64,000 bases of DNA from Frankia sp. QA3 (GCF_000262465.1 NZ_CM001489.1:1089781-1153780); one strand, 5' to 3'. Shown: positions 7,638 through 16,373, counted from the first letter of the stretch. The notes: generated by a model from the letters alone, not told the origin. Program-made: numbers and translations.

Positions 7638-9878
7638 TCAGCCGTTCGAGCTGGCGGCGGTCAGGTCATAGACCGTCTGACCGCCCACGGTGGTGGCGGT
7701 GAAGTGCGCCGCGACCCAGGTGACGATCTCGGTGCCGGTCCCCGAGACGCGGTCGCCGCCCATCCCGCCGCCCATGCCCCCGCCGCCGGCCAGGAAGTAG
7801 TGGATCTTTCCGGCGGCGACCCACTGCTGGAACTGCGCCAGGGTGGGCGCCGGATCGCTGCCATCCCAGCCGCCGATCGCGATGACCGCCTTGCCGCTGC
7901 CGAGTTCGAGCTGCGCCGCGCTGGTCGCGCCGCCCGTCGTCGCCGCGGCCCATGTCGTGGTGGAACGGGCCAGCAGCGCGGTCAGCTCCGAGTTCGCCGA
8001 TTGCCCGCTGCCGGCCCCGCCCGCACCGGACGCCCCGGCTCCGGGCGTCTGCGTCCCGGCGGTGCCGCCCGTCGTGGCGCCCGAGGTCCCGGCCGAGGAA
8101 CTCCCAGCCTGGTCCGCGGTGGTGGTGCCGGACGCGGCCGTGGACCCGGCTGCGGCGCTCGCCGTTGTCGTGCTGGTGGTCGCCGTGCCGGAGGTCGCCG
8201 TGCCGGAGGTCGCGGAGGTGCCCTGGGCCCCGGTGGGGGGCGTGCCGGAAGGTCCGCCGCGCGCGCCGTTGCCGGGGCCGCCGGCTGTCGTGGTGATCGA
8301 CGGGCCCGAGGTCGGGCCCGAGGTCGGGATCGAGCCGCTGTGCGGATGCGCCGCGGTGGCGAGGGCGTAGGCCCCGCTTCCGGCGCCGACGCTGAGCACC
8401 GCGGCCGCGGCGAGCACCGCGGTCACCCTGGTGAACCGGGCCGCACCCACGATCAGCGCGACCGCCACGGCCAGACTCAGGGCGAGAACGACCCAGCGCA
8501 GCGCCGGCAGCCAGGACGCCACCCGGTCCAGCAGCACGAAGCTCCACACACCCGTCACCGCGACCATGGCGGCCAGCGCCGCCCGCGCCGCCGGCCGGTC
8601 CCGGTCCCGCCACAGCGCGGTCCCGCCGGCGGCGACGAGTGCGGCGATCGCCGGCGCCAGGGCGACGGTGTAGTAGGGATGGATGATCCCGCTCATGAAG
8701 CTGAACACCAGGCCGCTGACGACGAGCCAGCCGCCCCACAGCACCAGCGCGGCCCGCGCCGGGTCGGTGCGGGGTGCCCGCCTGGTCCGCCACAGTCCGA
8801 CGACCATCATCAGCAGCGCCGCGGGAAGCAGCCAGGAGATCTCCGAGCCCATGCTCGACCCGAACAGCCGGGTGATCCCGGTCGAGCCACCGAAGCCGGT
8901 GTTCACCCCGCCGCCCATCCCGCCGCTACCGCCGGCCCCGCCGCCGGAGGAGCCGAGGATACGGCCGAGACCGTTGTAGCCGAGGGCGAGCTGCAGCAGG
9001 CTGTTGTCGGTGGAACCGCCGATGTAGGGGCGTGACGACGCCGGCCACAGGTCGACCAGGGCGACGTACCAGCCGGCCGAGACGACGATCGCCCCGGCCG
9101 CGCCGGCCAGGTGCAGCACCCGGCGTCCCAGGCCCGTCGGCGCGGCGATCAGATACGCCAGGCCGAGTGCCGGGATGACCAGGAACGCCTGCGCCAGCTT
9201 GGTGAGGAAACCGAAGCCGATGCAGGTCCCGGCGAGCATCAGCCAGCGCGCGCTGGCCCGCTCGGTCGCCCGGACCGTGCAGTAGGCCGCGGCGACGAGG
9301 AGCAGCACGAGCAGGGCGTCCGGGTTGTTGAACCGGAACATCAGCGCCGCGACCGGCGTCAGCGCGAACGCGGCGCCGGCGAGCAGACCGGCACCGGCGC
9401 CGGCGGTGCGCCGGACCGTCGCGTACAGCAGCCCGACGGCCGCGACCCCCTCGACCGCCTGCGGCGCGAGCACGGACCAGGACGAGAAGCCGAAGACCCG
9501 AGCGGACAGCCCCGAGATCCACAGCGATGCCGGCGGCTTGTCGACGGTGATGGCGTTGCCGGCGTCCAGCGAGCCGAACAGCAGCGCCTTCCAGCTCTGG
9601 GAGCCCGCCTGGGTGGCCGCCGCGTAGAAGCTGTTGCCGTAACCGGACGCGCTGAGGTCCCACAGGTACAGCAGCGCCGTCCCGGCCAGCAGGGCCAGCA
9701 GTGCCGGCCGGACCCAGACCGGATCGCCGGCCGGCCCGCGGGCCAGCCGTCCGAGCCGCCCGTGCCCCCTGCCGGGAGGCGGAGGCGGCGGCGGTTGGGC
9801 CCAGCGCCCGGCGCCGCCTGGCCGCGGGGCGAGCCGGATCGTGTCGGACGCGTCGACGTCGGGTGCGGTGGTCGTCAT
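7638..9878 (-). CDS. ArnT-like GT39 membrane glycosyltransferase (YkcA/YkcB type)
   Basis: A 746-residue multi-pass membrane glycosyltransferase. After a Pro-rich cytoplasmic leader come about 12 membrane helices; the first extracellular loop contains the family motif AITVDKPPASLWI with the Asp thought to be catalytic in GT39 enzymes. A Ser/Thr/Gly/Ala-rich linker (about 480-620) joins to a C-terminal soluble domain (ELTALLARSTTTWAAAT ... IGGWDGSDPAPTLAQFQQW ... IHYFLAGGGGMGGGMGG) like that of YkcB-type putative mannosyltransferases. It should transfer a sugar from a polyprenyl-phosphate donor outside the membrane. The gene just upstream encodes a GT2 enzyme that could make the donor, and the two probably form one transcription unit. 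Confidence 0.88.
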   Translation of the reverse strand: MTTTAPDVDASDTIRLAPRPGGAGRWAQPPPPPPPGRGHGRLGRLARGPAGDPVWVRPALLALLAGTALLYLWDLSASGYGNSFYAAATQAGSQSWKALLFGSLDAGNAITVDKPPASLWISGLSARVFGFSSWSVLAPQAVEGVAAVGLLYATVRRTAGAGAGLLAGAAFALTPVAALMFRFNNPDALLVLLLVAAAYCTVRATERASARWLMLAGTCIGFGFLTKLAQAFLVIPALGLAYLIAAPTGLGRRVLHLAGAAGAIVVSAGWYVALVDLWPASSRPYIGGSTDNSLLQLALGYNGLGRILGSSGGGAGGSGGMGGGVNTGFGGSTGITRLFGSSMGSEISWLLPAALLMMVVGLWRTRRAPRTDPARAALVLWGGWLVVSGLVFSFMSGIIHPYYTVALAPAIAALVAAGGTALWRDRDRPAARAALAAMVAVTGVWSFVLLDRVASWLPALRWVVLALSLAVAVALIVGAARFTRVTAVLAAAAVLSVGAGSGAYALATAAHPHSGSIPTSGPTSGPSITTTAGGPGNGARGGPSGTPPTGAQGTSATSGTATSGTATTSTTTASAAAGSTAASGTTTADQAGSSSAGTSGATTGGTAGTQTPGAGASGAGGAGSGQSANSELTALLARSTTTWAAATTGGATSAAQLELGSGKAVIAIGGWDGSDPAPTLAQFQQWVAAGKIHYFLAGGGGMGGGMGGDRVSGTGTEIVTWVAAHFTATTVGGQTVYDLTAASSNG

Positions 9879-9925
9879 CGAGCGAACTCCAGGGTCTGTC
9901 TGTCGCTATGCGGGGGACGATCGGT

Positions 9926-10957
9926 TCAGCGCGGGGCACCGGCGCCCGCCGTGGCGGGCTGCCGGTCGGCGTCCGGGCGTGCGGGCCGGGAGGGGGTGTC
10001 CGGGTAGGGCGGCAGGTGGGCGGGCAGCGCGGAACCCGGGGTGAGCGGGCGGCGACCCACCCAGGCGCGCAGGTGCGCGACGGGCACCGCGCCGCTGGCG
10101 ATGGCGCGGCGGACCCGCACGATGCCCCGCAGGTCGGCCAGGGCGGTGGCGACGATGTCGACCCGGCTGTCCGGGTCGTCCACCCAGTCCACCGGCACCT
10201 CGTGTACCCGCAGGCCGCAGCGTTCCGCCAGCACGAGCAGCTCGGTGTCGAAGAACCAGCCGGTGTCGGCGACGTGCGGCAGCAGGTGCGCGGCGACGTC
10301 GGACCGGAGGGCCTTGAAGCCGCACTGCGCGTCGCGGAACCGTACCCGCAACGTCCGGCGCAGCAGCAGGTTGTAGCAGCGGGAGATGATCTCCCGTTTC
10401 GGCCCGCGCACCACCCGTGCCCCGCGGCTGAGCCGGCTGCCGACGGCGATGTCCGAGTGCCCCGAGATCAGCGGCGCGACCAGGGGGAGCAGGGCGCCCA
10501 GGTCGGTCGACAGGTCGACGTCGGTGTAGGCGAGGATGTCGGCGTCCGAGGCCGACCACACCGCGTGCAGCGCACGTCCCCGCCCCTTGAGGTCGAGGTG
10601 GGTGACGGCGACGCCGGGCAGTTCGGCGGCCAGGGACCGGGCCAGGGCCAGGGTCCCGTCCGTGCTGGCGTTGTCCGCGATCGTGATCCGGAACGGGTAC
10701 GGGAACCGTCCGAGGAGATAGGCGTGCAGCCGCCGGACGGACGGCGCGAGATCCCGCTCCTCGTTGTAGACCGGCACCACCAGGTCCAGGACCGGACGAT
10801 CCGGCCGGGGCGGCCGCGGGTTCGGCTGCGTGACTCGCTGGTCGGCGCGACCACCGTCGTGGTCGGCGTGGCCAGGGGAAGGCCGGATCGAGGGCCGCGG
10901 GCAGTCGGACCGCGCGGTGACGGTACGTGGGGCGTCGGAGATCGGCAGGAGTGTCAT
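9926..10957 (-). CDS. GT2 polyprenyl/dolichyl-phosphate glycosyltransferase
   Basis: A 343-residue GT-A fold transferase of the dolichyl-phosphate glucosyltransferase (Alg5/YkcC-like) type. Visible motifs are LDLVVPVYNEERDLAPSV, ITIADNASTDGT, the donor-metal stretch AYTDVDLSTDLGAL, and RDAQCGFKALR. The first 50 residues are disordered, and an internal start is possible. The C-terminus has no strong membrane helix, so it probably works at the inner face of the membrane, loading a sugar onto a polyprenyl phosphate. It sits 47 bases upstream of the GT39 gene, which would use the product. Confidence 0.85.
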   Translation of the reverse strand: MTLLPISDAPRTVTARSDCPRPSIRPSPGHADHDGGRADQRVTQPNPRPPRPDRPVLDLVVPVYNEERDLAPSVRRLHAYLLGRFPYPFRITIADNASTDGTLALARSLAAELPGVAVTHLDLKGRGRALHAVWSASDADILAYTDVDLSTDLGALLPLVAPLISGHSDIAVGSRLSRGARVVRGPKREIISRCYNLLLRRTLRVRFRDAQCGFKALRSDVAAHLLPHVADTGWFFDTELLVLAERCGLRVHEVPVDWVDDPDSRVDIVATALADLRGIVRVRRAIASGAVPVAHLRAWVGRRPLTPGSALPAHLPPYPDTPSRPARPDADRQPATAGAGAPR

Positions 10958-11080
10958 GCCCTCACGGTCGGCCCCACGCCTGCGCAGACCCTGTGCGACC
11001 CCTGTGTGATCGCTGTGAGCCCCATCGGGCGGCCGGGCGCGCTGGCTGGAGTGGATCGGGACGTGTCAGTCCCGGAGGCT

Positions 11081-11950
11081 CTATGTCGATCGGGGACCGG
11101 TGGGTGCGCCCAGCTTGCGTTCGATCCACTCGATCCCGAAGCGCACGACCGCGCCTGCGTCGAAGAGGTAGCTCTCTGCCGCTGCGACCGTGCTGTGGTG
11201 GCCGATTCCGGTGGCCAGCATGTCCTCGGCGATGACCGTGAATGGCCATTGCCCCTCGGGTACCACGGACGAGTAGTCGAATGCTTCATTCTCGGTGTCG
11301 ATGTCGCGGAAGCGCCGCCAGCTGCGGTGCCCGTTCACCATGATGGGTTGTTCGTACTCGACGTACATTTTTCCGGGCGCGTCGGCGAGGGCCTCGGCGT
11401 GATGCAGCAGGGTGATCGTGTCCAGCGGCGCGCCCAGGAGCAGGACCCGTCCGCCCGCTTCGACGAGGCGTGCCAGTGGGCTGTCCGGTCCGTGGGGGTC
11501 GTCCCATGGCTGGTCGGCCATCAGGTGTTCGGCTGCTGCGCCGACCGCGACAAAACTTGCGTCGGGGTGTCTGCTGCGGATGCTTCCCGGCCAGTGGCGT
11601 AGTGCCTCGGGCACTCGTCCGTTGTTGTGGTCGGCCTCGCTCAGCGCCGCGTCGAAGGCCGGCCATTCGGCGCGTAGTTCATCCTGCCACTTTTGGGGCC
11701 AGGTCGTGAAGTCATAGGGTGGTGCGTCGTTCCAGCCGCAGGGTGCCATCAGCGTGCCGTGCTCTCCCACGGCGTCGGTGAGTGCGCCGATGAGCGTCCG
11801 TGTTCCGCCGGCCACATATCCGATCGCAGACATGCGGGTATGAACCATGACCACATCTCCCTGGACGAGGCCCAGGTCTCGCAGTTCTCGTGTCAGCCGG
11901 GCTCGGGTCACGGGGCCGTCGGCGGCCTCGAGTAGTTCCTTCTCATCCAC
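11081..11950 (-). CDS. Aminoglycoside 3-N-acetyltransferase family (AAC(3)-like)
   Basis: A 289-residue member of the antibiotic N-acetyltransferase family, full length. Features include VVMVHTRMSAIGYVAGGTRTLIGALTDAVG, the GTLMAPCGWND strand, RHPDASFVAVGAAAEHLM, and the core GGRVLLLGAPLDTITLLHHAEALA, whose His and surrounding residues form the acetyl-CoA/drug site in the family. It may acetylate an aminoglycoside or an unrelated amine; many family members in soil actinomycetes confer no resistance. The start is a GTG inside the palindrome 11941-11959, with no Shine-Dalgarno, which suggests leaderless translation. It stands next to transposon debris, so it may have been acquired. Confidence 0.85.
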   Translation of the reverse strand: MDEKELLEAADGPVTRARLTRELRDLGLVQGDVVMVHTRMSAIGYVAGGTRTLIGALTDAVGEHGTLMAPCGWNDAPPYDFTTWPQKWQDELRAEWPAFDAALSEADHNNGRVPEALRHWPGSIRSRHPDASFVAVGAAAEHLMADQPWDDPHGPDSPLARLVEAGGRVLLLGAPLDTITLLHHAEALADAPGKMYVEYEQPIMVNGHRSWRRFRDIDTENEAFDYSSVVPEGQWPFTVIAEDMLATGIGHHSTVAAAESYLFDAGAVVRFGIEWIERKLGAPTGPRST

Positions 11951-11959
11951 GGGATGAGA
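11941..11959. promoter_or_regulatory. 8-3-8 palindrome over the AAC(3) start codon
   Basis: TCTCATCC-ACG-GGATGAGA is a perfect inverted repeat that includes the GTG start of the AAC(3)-like gene. It could be an operator or a small RNA hairpin controlling translation. Confidence 0.4.
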
Positions 11960-12117
11960 CTAACGCCGGCCATCCGCCCATCCGGGTGAGCCGTTTAGCC
12001 ACCCGGGGTACGCCTGCATCCGCCGCGGCTTCGCCGGACGCCGCCACCTGCGCGACGGTGTCGTCGGCGACCTGATCTGGAACGACCGGAAGTTCGGCGC
12101 GCAGACCGACGTGGGAG
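11960..12117. other. Unassigned gene debris
   Basis: The plus strand from about 11998 reads RRGFAGRRHLRDGVVGDLIWNDRKFG and stops at 12123, with no start codon or recognised family. It looks like the tail of a lost gene next to the ISL3 fragment. Confidence 0.3.
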
Positions 12118-12258
12118 GGCGGTGACAGCGGGCAGGCCGCGTTCCAACCCGTTCGTGGAGGCGTGCAGGCCTGGAAGATCGTCGGCGCGGACCGCGGCTA
12201 TCCACTCGGTGATCGTGGTGTCAGCTGTGCGAGTGAGCAGATGCGCAGCGATCTGCCG
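12118..12258 (-). pseudogene. ISL3-family transposase fragment
   Basis: About 47 residues (RQIAAHLLTRTADTTITEW, AAVRADDLPGLHASTNGLER, then GLPAVTA) match the C-terminal region of actinobacterial ISL3 transposases, just before their NGRTEGVNTKTK motif, which is absent here. The rest of the element is gone. It overlaps the upstream region of the NUDIX gene on the other strand. Confidence 0.6.
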
Positions 12259-12301
12259 GGGTCGCGGACTCGCCGTCAGTGCGGACTGAGATCGTACCTC
12301 C

Positions 12302-12823
12302 ATGGGTCAGCTGGTTGAGCGTGTCGATGAGCATGACTGCGTGCTGGGAACCGTGGACCGAGGTGAGGCTGAGCGTCGTCACTGGCCGCATCGCATTGCG
12401 GCGACGATCTGCCGTGATCAAGCGGGGCGGTTTCTGGTACTGCGACGGTCCGAGGACCTGCCCCGTTTTCCCGGCCACTACGACGTGATGGCTGGCGGCG
12501 CCGTGGGTGCGGGCGAGTCGTATGAAGAGGCGGCGGCCCGGGAACTGGTCGAAGAACTTGGCGTCCGCGTGCCGGTACGCTTCATGTTCAAGTTTCTGTG
12601 CAGGGGAGCGACCGGTCCCATCTGGCTCGGAGTGCACGAAGCCGTCATCACGGAGCCGCTGACTCCGGACCCCGAGGAGATCGCCTGGCAGGGGTGGCTC
12701 ACGGAAGCCGAAATCAGCAAGGCAGCCAATCAGTGGCCCTTCGTTCCGGGCGGATGGGAGGCTCTGCGCCGCTATCTGGGATGGGGACCCGGCAGCGGCG
12801 AGGAAGCAAAGACGATCATGTGA
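12302..12823 (+). CDS. NUDIX hydrolase (YfcD/Idi-like)
   Basis: A 173-residue NUDIX protein. It opens with VERVDEHDCVLGTVDRGEA, which is typical of the YfcD/isopentenyl-isomerase-like subgroup, and has a complete Nudix box GGAVGAGESYEEAARELVEELGV-type signature around residues 68-92, with the metal-binding Glu cluster REL-VEE present. It should hydrolyse a nucleoside-diphosphate-linked substrate, but the substrate is unknown. The gene stands alone between transposon debris and the NLR-type gene. Confidence 0.85.
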   Translation: MGQLVERVDEHDCVLGTVDRGEAERRHWPHRIAATICRDQAGRFLVLRRSEDLPRFPGHYDVMAGGAVGAGESYEEAAARELVEELGVRVPVRFMFKFLCRGATGPIWLGVHEAVITEPLTPDPEEIAWQGWLTEAEISKAANQWPFVPGGWEALRRYLGWGPGSGEEAKTIM

Positions 12824-13090
12824 TCGTCACCGGAACCGGGTCGCGTCGCCATAGCCAGGCAGATCCGGTCCCCGTCGACACGGCCAATCGAGGGTGTCCT
12901 TCGGTACCGCGCGGCAGGCCACACGGCTGAAGTCATGCAGATCAGCGCGTGTCCATCTCCGCCCACGCGGCCGATCACCCAGGCAGGCGGCGTTCGCGCA
13001 ACACGTCCCCGTGCGGCGCCACGGTGTCCTGTTTCTCGACGAAGCGCGAGAGTCCGCTAGTGCACCGAGTTGGGTGGCGTCGGGGTCTGC
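12824..13090. other. Gap with possible Mg-chelatase/ComM-like remnant
   Basis: No intact gene. The plus strand around 12990-13050 reads VRRHGVLFLDEARES, similar to the Walker B stretch of YifB/ComM Mg-chelatase-like ATPases (HRGVLFLDE), with nothing else of that family around it. The codons for LDEAR coincide with a 15-bp sequence repeated at 15211. Confidence 0.3.
13037..13051. repeat. 15-bp direct repeat, copy 1 (3' flank of NLR gene)
   Basis: CTCGACGAAGCGCGA occurs here and again at 15211-15225, on either side of the TIR-NB-ARC gene. The similarity continues weakly for about 20 more bases, including a shared TGCACC. Confidence 0.7.
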
Positions 13091-15145
13091 TTACGCGGGC
13101 TGTGTGTCGGTCCCGGTGTCGTCGGGCTGCGCTGCCTGGTCGTGGTCACGGGCGGCGCGGACTGCCGCGAGGTTGTGGCGGCTGGTGAGGGTGTCGGGGT
13201 GGTCGGGTCCGAGGATGCGTAGCCGGTCGGTGAGGGTCTGTTCGTACAGGCTGGTGGCCTGGTCGAGGCGTCCCGCCGACCAGTGGGCGTTGGCGAGGTT
13301 GTTGCGGCTGGCCAGGGTGTCGGGGTGGTCGGGTCCGAGGTCGTGGGTGTAGAGGGTGAGCGCGCGGTGGAGGTAGGGGAGAGCGGTGTCGGGTCGGCCG
13401 TGCAGGTCGAGGTAGGCGCCGGTGCGGTCGCAGAGCCAGGACACCTCCCGGCGGATCTTCTTGGTGTTCCAGGTGGTGTCGGGCTGGTTGTCCAGGACGG
13501 CACGGAGATGGGGCAGCAGGGCGCGCCAGGGTGGCCAGTGTTCGGTGTGGCCGTCGAGGTCGCCGGGGAGCGTGGCGCGCAGGAGGTGGAGGAGGGCCGT
13601 GGCGGTGGTGGCGGTGGTGGTGGGGGTCATGGTGGTGCGGATGGCGGCGGCGGTGAGCCGGTGCAGGGTGATGCCGGTGGTGTCGCGGCGGGCGAGGCCG
13701 TAGCCGACGAGTAGGCCGACGGTGTCGTTCCAGGCCAGCGGATCCCCGGCCGCCTCACGCAGCGCGGTGACGTCGAGGAGGTGGGGGTGGTCGGTGAAGA
13801 GGGTGTGGGGGATGGGCTCGGGTGCGCAGAGGGCGCACAGATCGAGCAGGGCAACGGCGGCTGGGTGGGTGGCGCGGAGCTGGGTGAGGGAGAGGTCCCA
13901 CAGGTTGGCGATGGTGGTGCCGGGCCGGTCGGTGACGTGGCCGCGGGTCAGCATGTCCCCGAGGCGGGTGGCGAGGAGCTGGGCGTAGTCGGTGGGGGGT
14001 GTGGCGGTCTGGTCGAGGTAGCCGGCGGCCTGTTCCACCGCCAACGGCAGGTCCCCGAGCAGGCCGGCGATCGTTGACGCGGTGTCGGGGTCGATCCCGG
14101 GGACCCGCCGGGTGAGGAGTTCGACGGCTTCGCTGCGGGGGAGTTCGGTGACTTCGAGGCGGCTGCCGAACCCGGCCAGGTCGCGGCGGCGGGAGGTGAC
14201 GAGCAGCCGGCCGAGGGCATCGGTAGGCCGGTAGGGGCCGATCACGTCGGGGTGTTCGACGTTGTCGAGGATCAACAGCCAGCGCCGCCGGTCACGGCGT
14301 AGCACGGTAAGGATCGCCGGCCAGCCGGTGCCGTCGGGCAGATCGAGGGCGAGACTGAGGGTGGTGAGGTGGTCGGGGATCGCGTCGGGGTCTTCGGCGG
14401 GGATCCACCAGACGACGTCGAAGGCGTCGGCGTGCCGGTGGGCGTATTCGATGGCGAGGGCGGTCTTTCCGATGCCGCCGAGGCCGTGCAGGGCGCAGAC
14501 CGTGACCGTGCCCGCGGTGGTCATCTGCCCGTGAAGCTGATCGAGGAGTTCGGCGCGGCCGGTGAAGTGCGCCAGCCGTGGGGGGACGTTCCACACCTCT
14601 GGCGGGCCGCCGGGAAACGACGGCCGGACCTGCACCGCCCGCCGGTCAGGCGGGAACGGTGGAGCCTCGCGCGGTTTCGCCCGACCTCCGGATCGGGCGA
14701 GCGTCGCCGCGCGGAGTAGTTCCGCCCGTGCCTGTCGTTCCGGGTGGCCGAACAGGTCGGTGGACACGACGTGGGCGAGCAGGCCCGGCCGGTCGCAGTC
14801 GGCTACCCGCATCACGAGGAGCTTGCGGGCCGCCCCGGTCGGGTCCGCGGCCCACGCGGCCTGCCATTCGGCCGTGCCGTAGACCGACCGGGTGTAGCCG
14901 TCGGAGAGCACCGCGATCGTCCGGGCCGCGCGCTGGACGCCGTCGTGCATCCCGTTGACCCAGTTCGAGCCGGGGACGAAGTCCCATGCCTGGAGCAGCA
15001 CCCGGTAGCCGGCTTCTTCCAACGCCCAGGCGATCCACTCAGCCCAGCCCCGGTCCGCCGCGGTGTAGGAGACGAAGAAGTCCCAGCCGTCAGCGTCGCT
15101 AGCCGATCTGCCCCCGCCGATCATTCGTCGAGTGTCCCACCGCAC
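13091..15145 (-). CDS. TIR-NB-ARC-TPR protein (bacterial NLR-like)
   Basis: A 684-residue STAND-type NTPase. Residues 20-150 form a TIR domain (WDFFVSYTAADRGWAEW, GYRVLLQAWDFVPGSN, then IAVLSDGYTRSVYGTAEW with Glu93 near the expected catalytic position). The NB-ARC module follows: Walker A GLGGIGKT at 221-228, Walker B WLLILDNVE at 289-297, LLVTSRRRD, GLLGDLPLAVEQAAGYL, and a winged-helix region. Two TPR repeats with GPDHPDTLASRNNLA and GPDHPDTLTSRHNLA end the protein. In characterised relatives, oligomerisation switches on TIR-domain NAD+ cleavage or signalling in anti-phage defence; here that role is inference. It is a single-gene unit flanked by a 15-bp direct repeat. Confidence 0.88.
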   Translation of the reverse strand: MRWDTRRMIGGGRSASDADGWDFFVSYTAADRGWAEWIAWALEEAGYRVLLQAWDFVPGSNWVNGMHDGVQRAARTIAVLSDGYTRSVYGTAEWQAAWAADPTGAARKLLVMRVADCDRPGLLAHVVSTDLFGHPERQARAELLRAATLARSGGRAKPREAPPFPPDRRAVQVRPSFPGGPPEVWNVPPRLAHFTGRAELLDQLHGQMTTAGTVTVCALHGLGGIGKTALAIEYAHRHADAFDVVWWIPAEDPDAIPDHLTTLSLALDLPDGTGWPAILTVLRRDRRRWLLILDNVEHPDVIGPYRPTDALGRLLVTSRRRDLAGFGSRLEVTELPRSEAVELLTRRVPGIDPDTASTIAGLLGDLPLAVEQAAGYLDQTATPPTDYAQLLATRLGDMLTRGHVTDRPGTTIANLWDLSLTQLRATHPAAVALLDLCALCAPEPIPHTLFTDHPHLLDVTALREAAGDPLAWNDTVGLLVGYGLARRDTTGITLHRLTAAAIRTTMTPTTTATTATALLHLLRATLPGDLDGHTEHWPPWRALLPHLRAVLDNQPDTTWNTKKIRREVSWLCDRTGAYLDLHGRPDTALPYLHRALTLYTHDLGPDHPDTLASRNNLANAHWSAGRLDQATSLYEQTLTDRLRILGPDHPDTLTSRHNLAAVRAARDHDQAAQPDDTGTDTQPA

Positions 15146-15210
15146 TCCGCATAGCGGACCATCCCGGTACGGAAAGTGACACCTGAGCTGATCGACAGGG
15201 GGTGTACTTA

Positions 15211-15225
15211 GGTTGACTCGACGAA
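15211..15225. repeat. 15-bp direct repeat, copy 2 (5' flank of NLR gene)
   Basis: CTCGACGAAGCGCGA, identical to 13037-13051 and in the same orientation, 2.17 kb away. Confidence 0.7.
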
Positions 15226-15299
15226 GCGCGAAGGAGCGTTACTGCACCAGCGTGTCTGTTCACCGCCTGTCCCACGCTCTGCGCCATCTGGGCGATCGC

Positions 15300-15545
15300 T
15301 GTGGCTCTGAGGGCCGCTTTCCAAGTTGGTCCAAGGCCCACCTGAGCGCGCGGGTGGTGGCGAGGGTGTGGGGGTGGTCGGGGCCGAGGGTGGTGCGTTG
15401 GCGGGTGAGGGTGTCGTCGAGCAGGGTGCGTGCTGTGCTGTGCTCGCCAAGCTCGTTCAGGCTGACCCCGAGGGTGTGGGCGGTGCCGAGGGTTTCGGTG
15501 TGGTCGTGGCCGAGGGTGGTACGGGAGCCGATGCGCTGACGTGGA
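15300..15545 (-). pseudogene. TPR-repeat gene remnant
   Basis: The minus strand reads GSRTTLGHDHTETLGTAHTL, then LNELGEHSTARTLLDDTLTR and GPDHPHTLATTRALRWALDQL. This is the actinobacterial TPR pattern also found at the end of the NLR-type gene downstream. There is no start codon or nucleotide-binding domain, so it is a leftover of a related gene, perhaps an earlier or parental copy. Confidence 0.6.
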
Positions 15546-15617
15546 GGGGTGGGCCTGCTGTGGACCGAGCTTGTTCCTGACGTCGGGTGAGGTCCTAGGG
15601 TCAGCCGGGGTGATCAG

Positions 15618-16373
15618 ATGCACGACCACGGCATGGACGGACGACGGTGGCGGGTGGGTGAGGTGGCTGCGGCCACTGGGGTGACGGTGCGCGCGCTCCA
15701 TCACTTCGACGGCATCGGGCTGTTGCGTGCATCGGAGCGGACGCATGCCGGGCACCGCATGTACAGCGGTGAGGATCTGCGTCGGCTGTACCGGATTCTC
15801 GCGTTGCGTCAGCTCGGAATGCCGCTGGCCGACGTGTCCACTGCCCTGGACGGCGAACCGGACTCCCTTGAACAGGCCGTACGCGGCCAGCTCGACCAGG
15901 TGACGGAGGACATCCACCTCCGATTGGAGCTACGGCGCAGGCTGCGCGCCCTGCTCGACGCCTTCGCCGGTACCCGGCAGCCGTCGATCGACGAACTCAT
16001 CTCGGTTATGGAGGCGATGATGCAGGCCAGTTACTTCACTCCGGCGCAGCTCGACCGGCTGCGGGAACGGCACCGGGAGGCCGGTGATGCCGGCTTCGAC
16101 CGCTGGAAAGAGCGTCTCGGTGAGCTCGTCGAAGAGGTCGACGCCCATCGGGCACGGGGGACCGATCCCGCGGACGAGGCGGCGCAGCTGACCGCCCGTC
16201 ACTGGCGTGTGCTCATGGACCACATGACGGGTGGCGACCCGGGCATCCTCTCCGCCATGTACGCGAAGATCGACGATCAGGGGCCAGAAGCGGCAACCAC
16301 CGGGATGGTCACCACGGCCGTGTGGGAATACCTTCGGCGGGCGTTCGCGGTCGGCTTCAGCCCCGGGAACTGA
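15618..16373 (+). CDS. MerR-family regulator, TipA-like
   Basis: A regulator of 251 residues with an N-terminal MerR HTH (RWRVGEVAAATGVTVRALHHFDGIGLLRASERT, then HRMYSGEDLRRLYRILALRQLGMPLADV), a dimerisation helix, and a C-terminal TipAS-like domain from about residue 115 (SYFTPAQLDRLRERHREAGDAG ... WRVLMDHMTGGDPGI). TipAS domains trap thiopeptides and other small molecules and activate transcription of efflux or resistance genes. The ATG at 15633 is an alternative start. It is followed 94 bases later by the PLP enzyme gene on the same strand. Confidence 0.88.
   Translation: MHDHGMDGRRWRVGEVAAATGVTVRALHHFDGIGLLRASERTHAGHRMYSGEDLRRLYRILALRQLGMPLADVSTALDGEPDSLEQAVRGQLDQVTEDIHLRLELRRRLRALLDAFAGTRQPSIDELISVMEAMMQASYFTPAQLDRLRERHREAGDAGFDRWKERLGELVEEVDAHRARGTDPADEAAQLTARHWRVLMDHMTGGDPGILSAMYAKIDDQGPEAATTGMVTTAVWEYLRRAFAVGFSPGN

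Larger units (their letters stand above)
15146..15617. other. Intergenic region holding a TPR remnant
   Basis: The 472 bases upstream of the NLR-type gene contain the second 15-bp direct repeat copy and the TPR fragment described separately. No intact gene was seen. Confidence 0.6.

Noticed and set aside
12894..13352. Full Mg-chelatase/ComM-like gene
   Set aside because: Only about 15 residues resemble the Walker B region; the rest of the frame is antisense to the NLR gene, so at most a tiny remnant is present.
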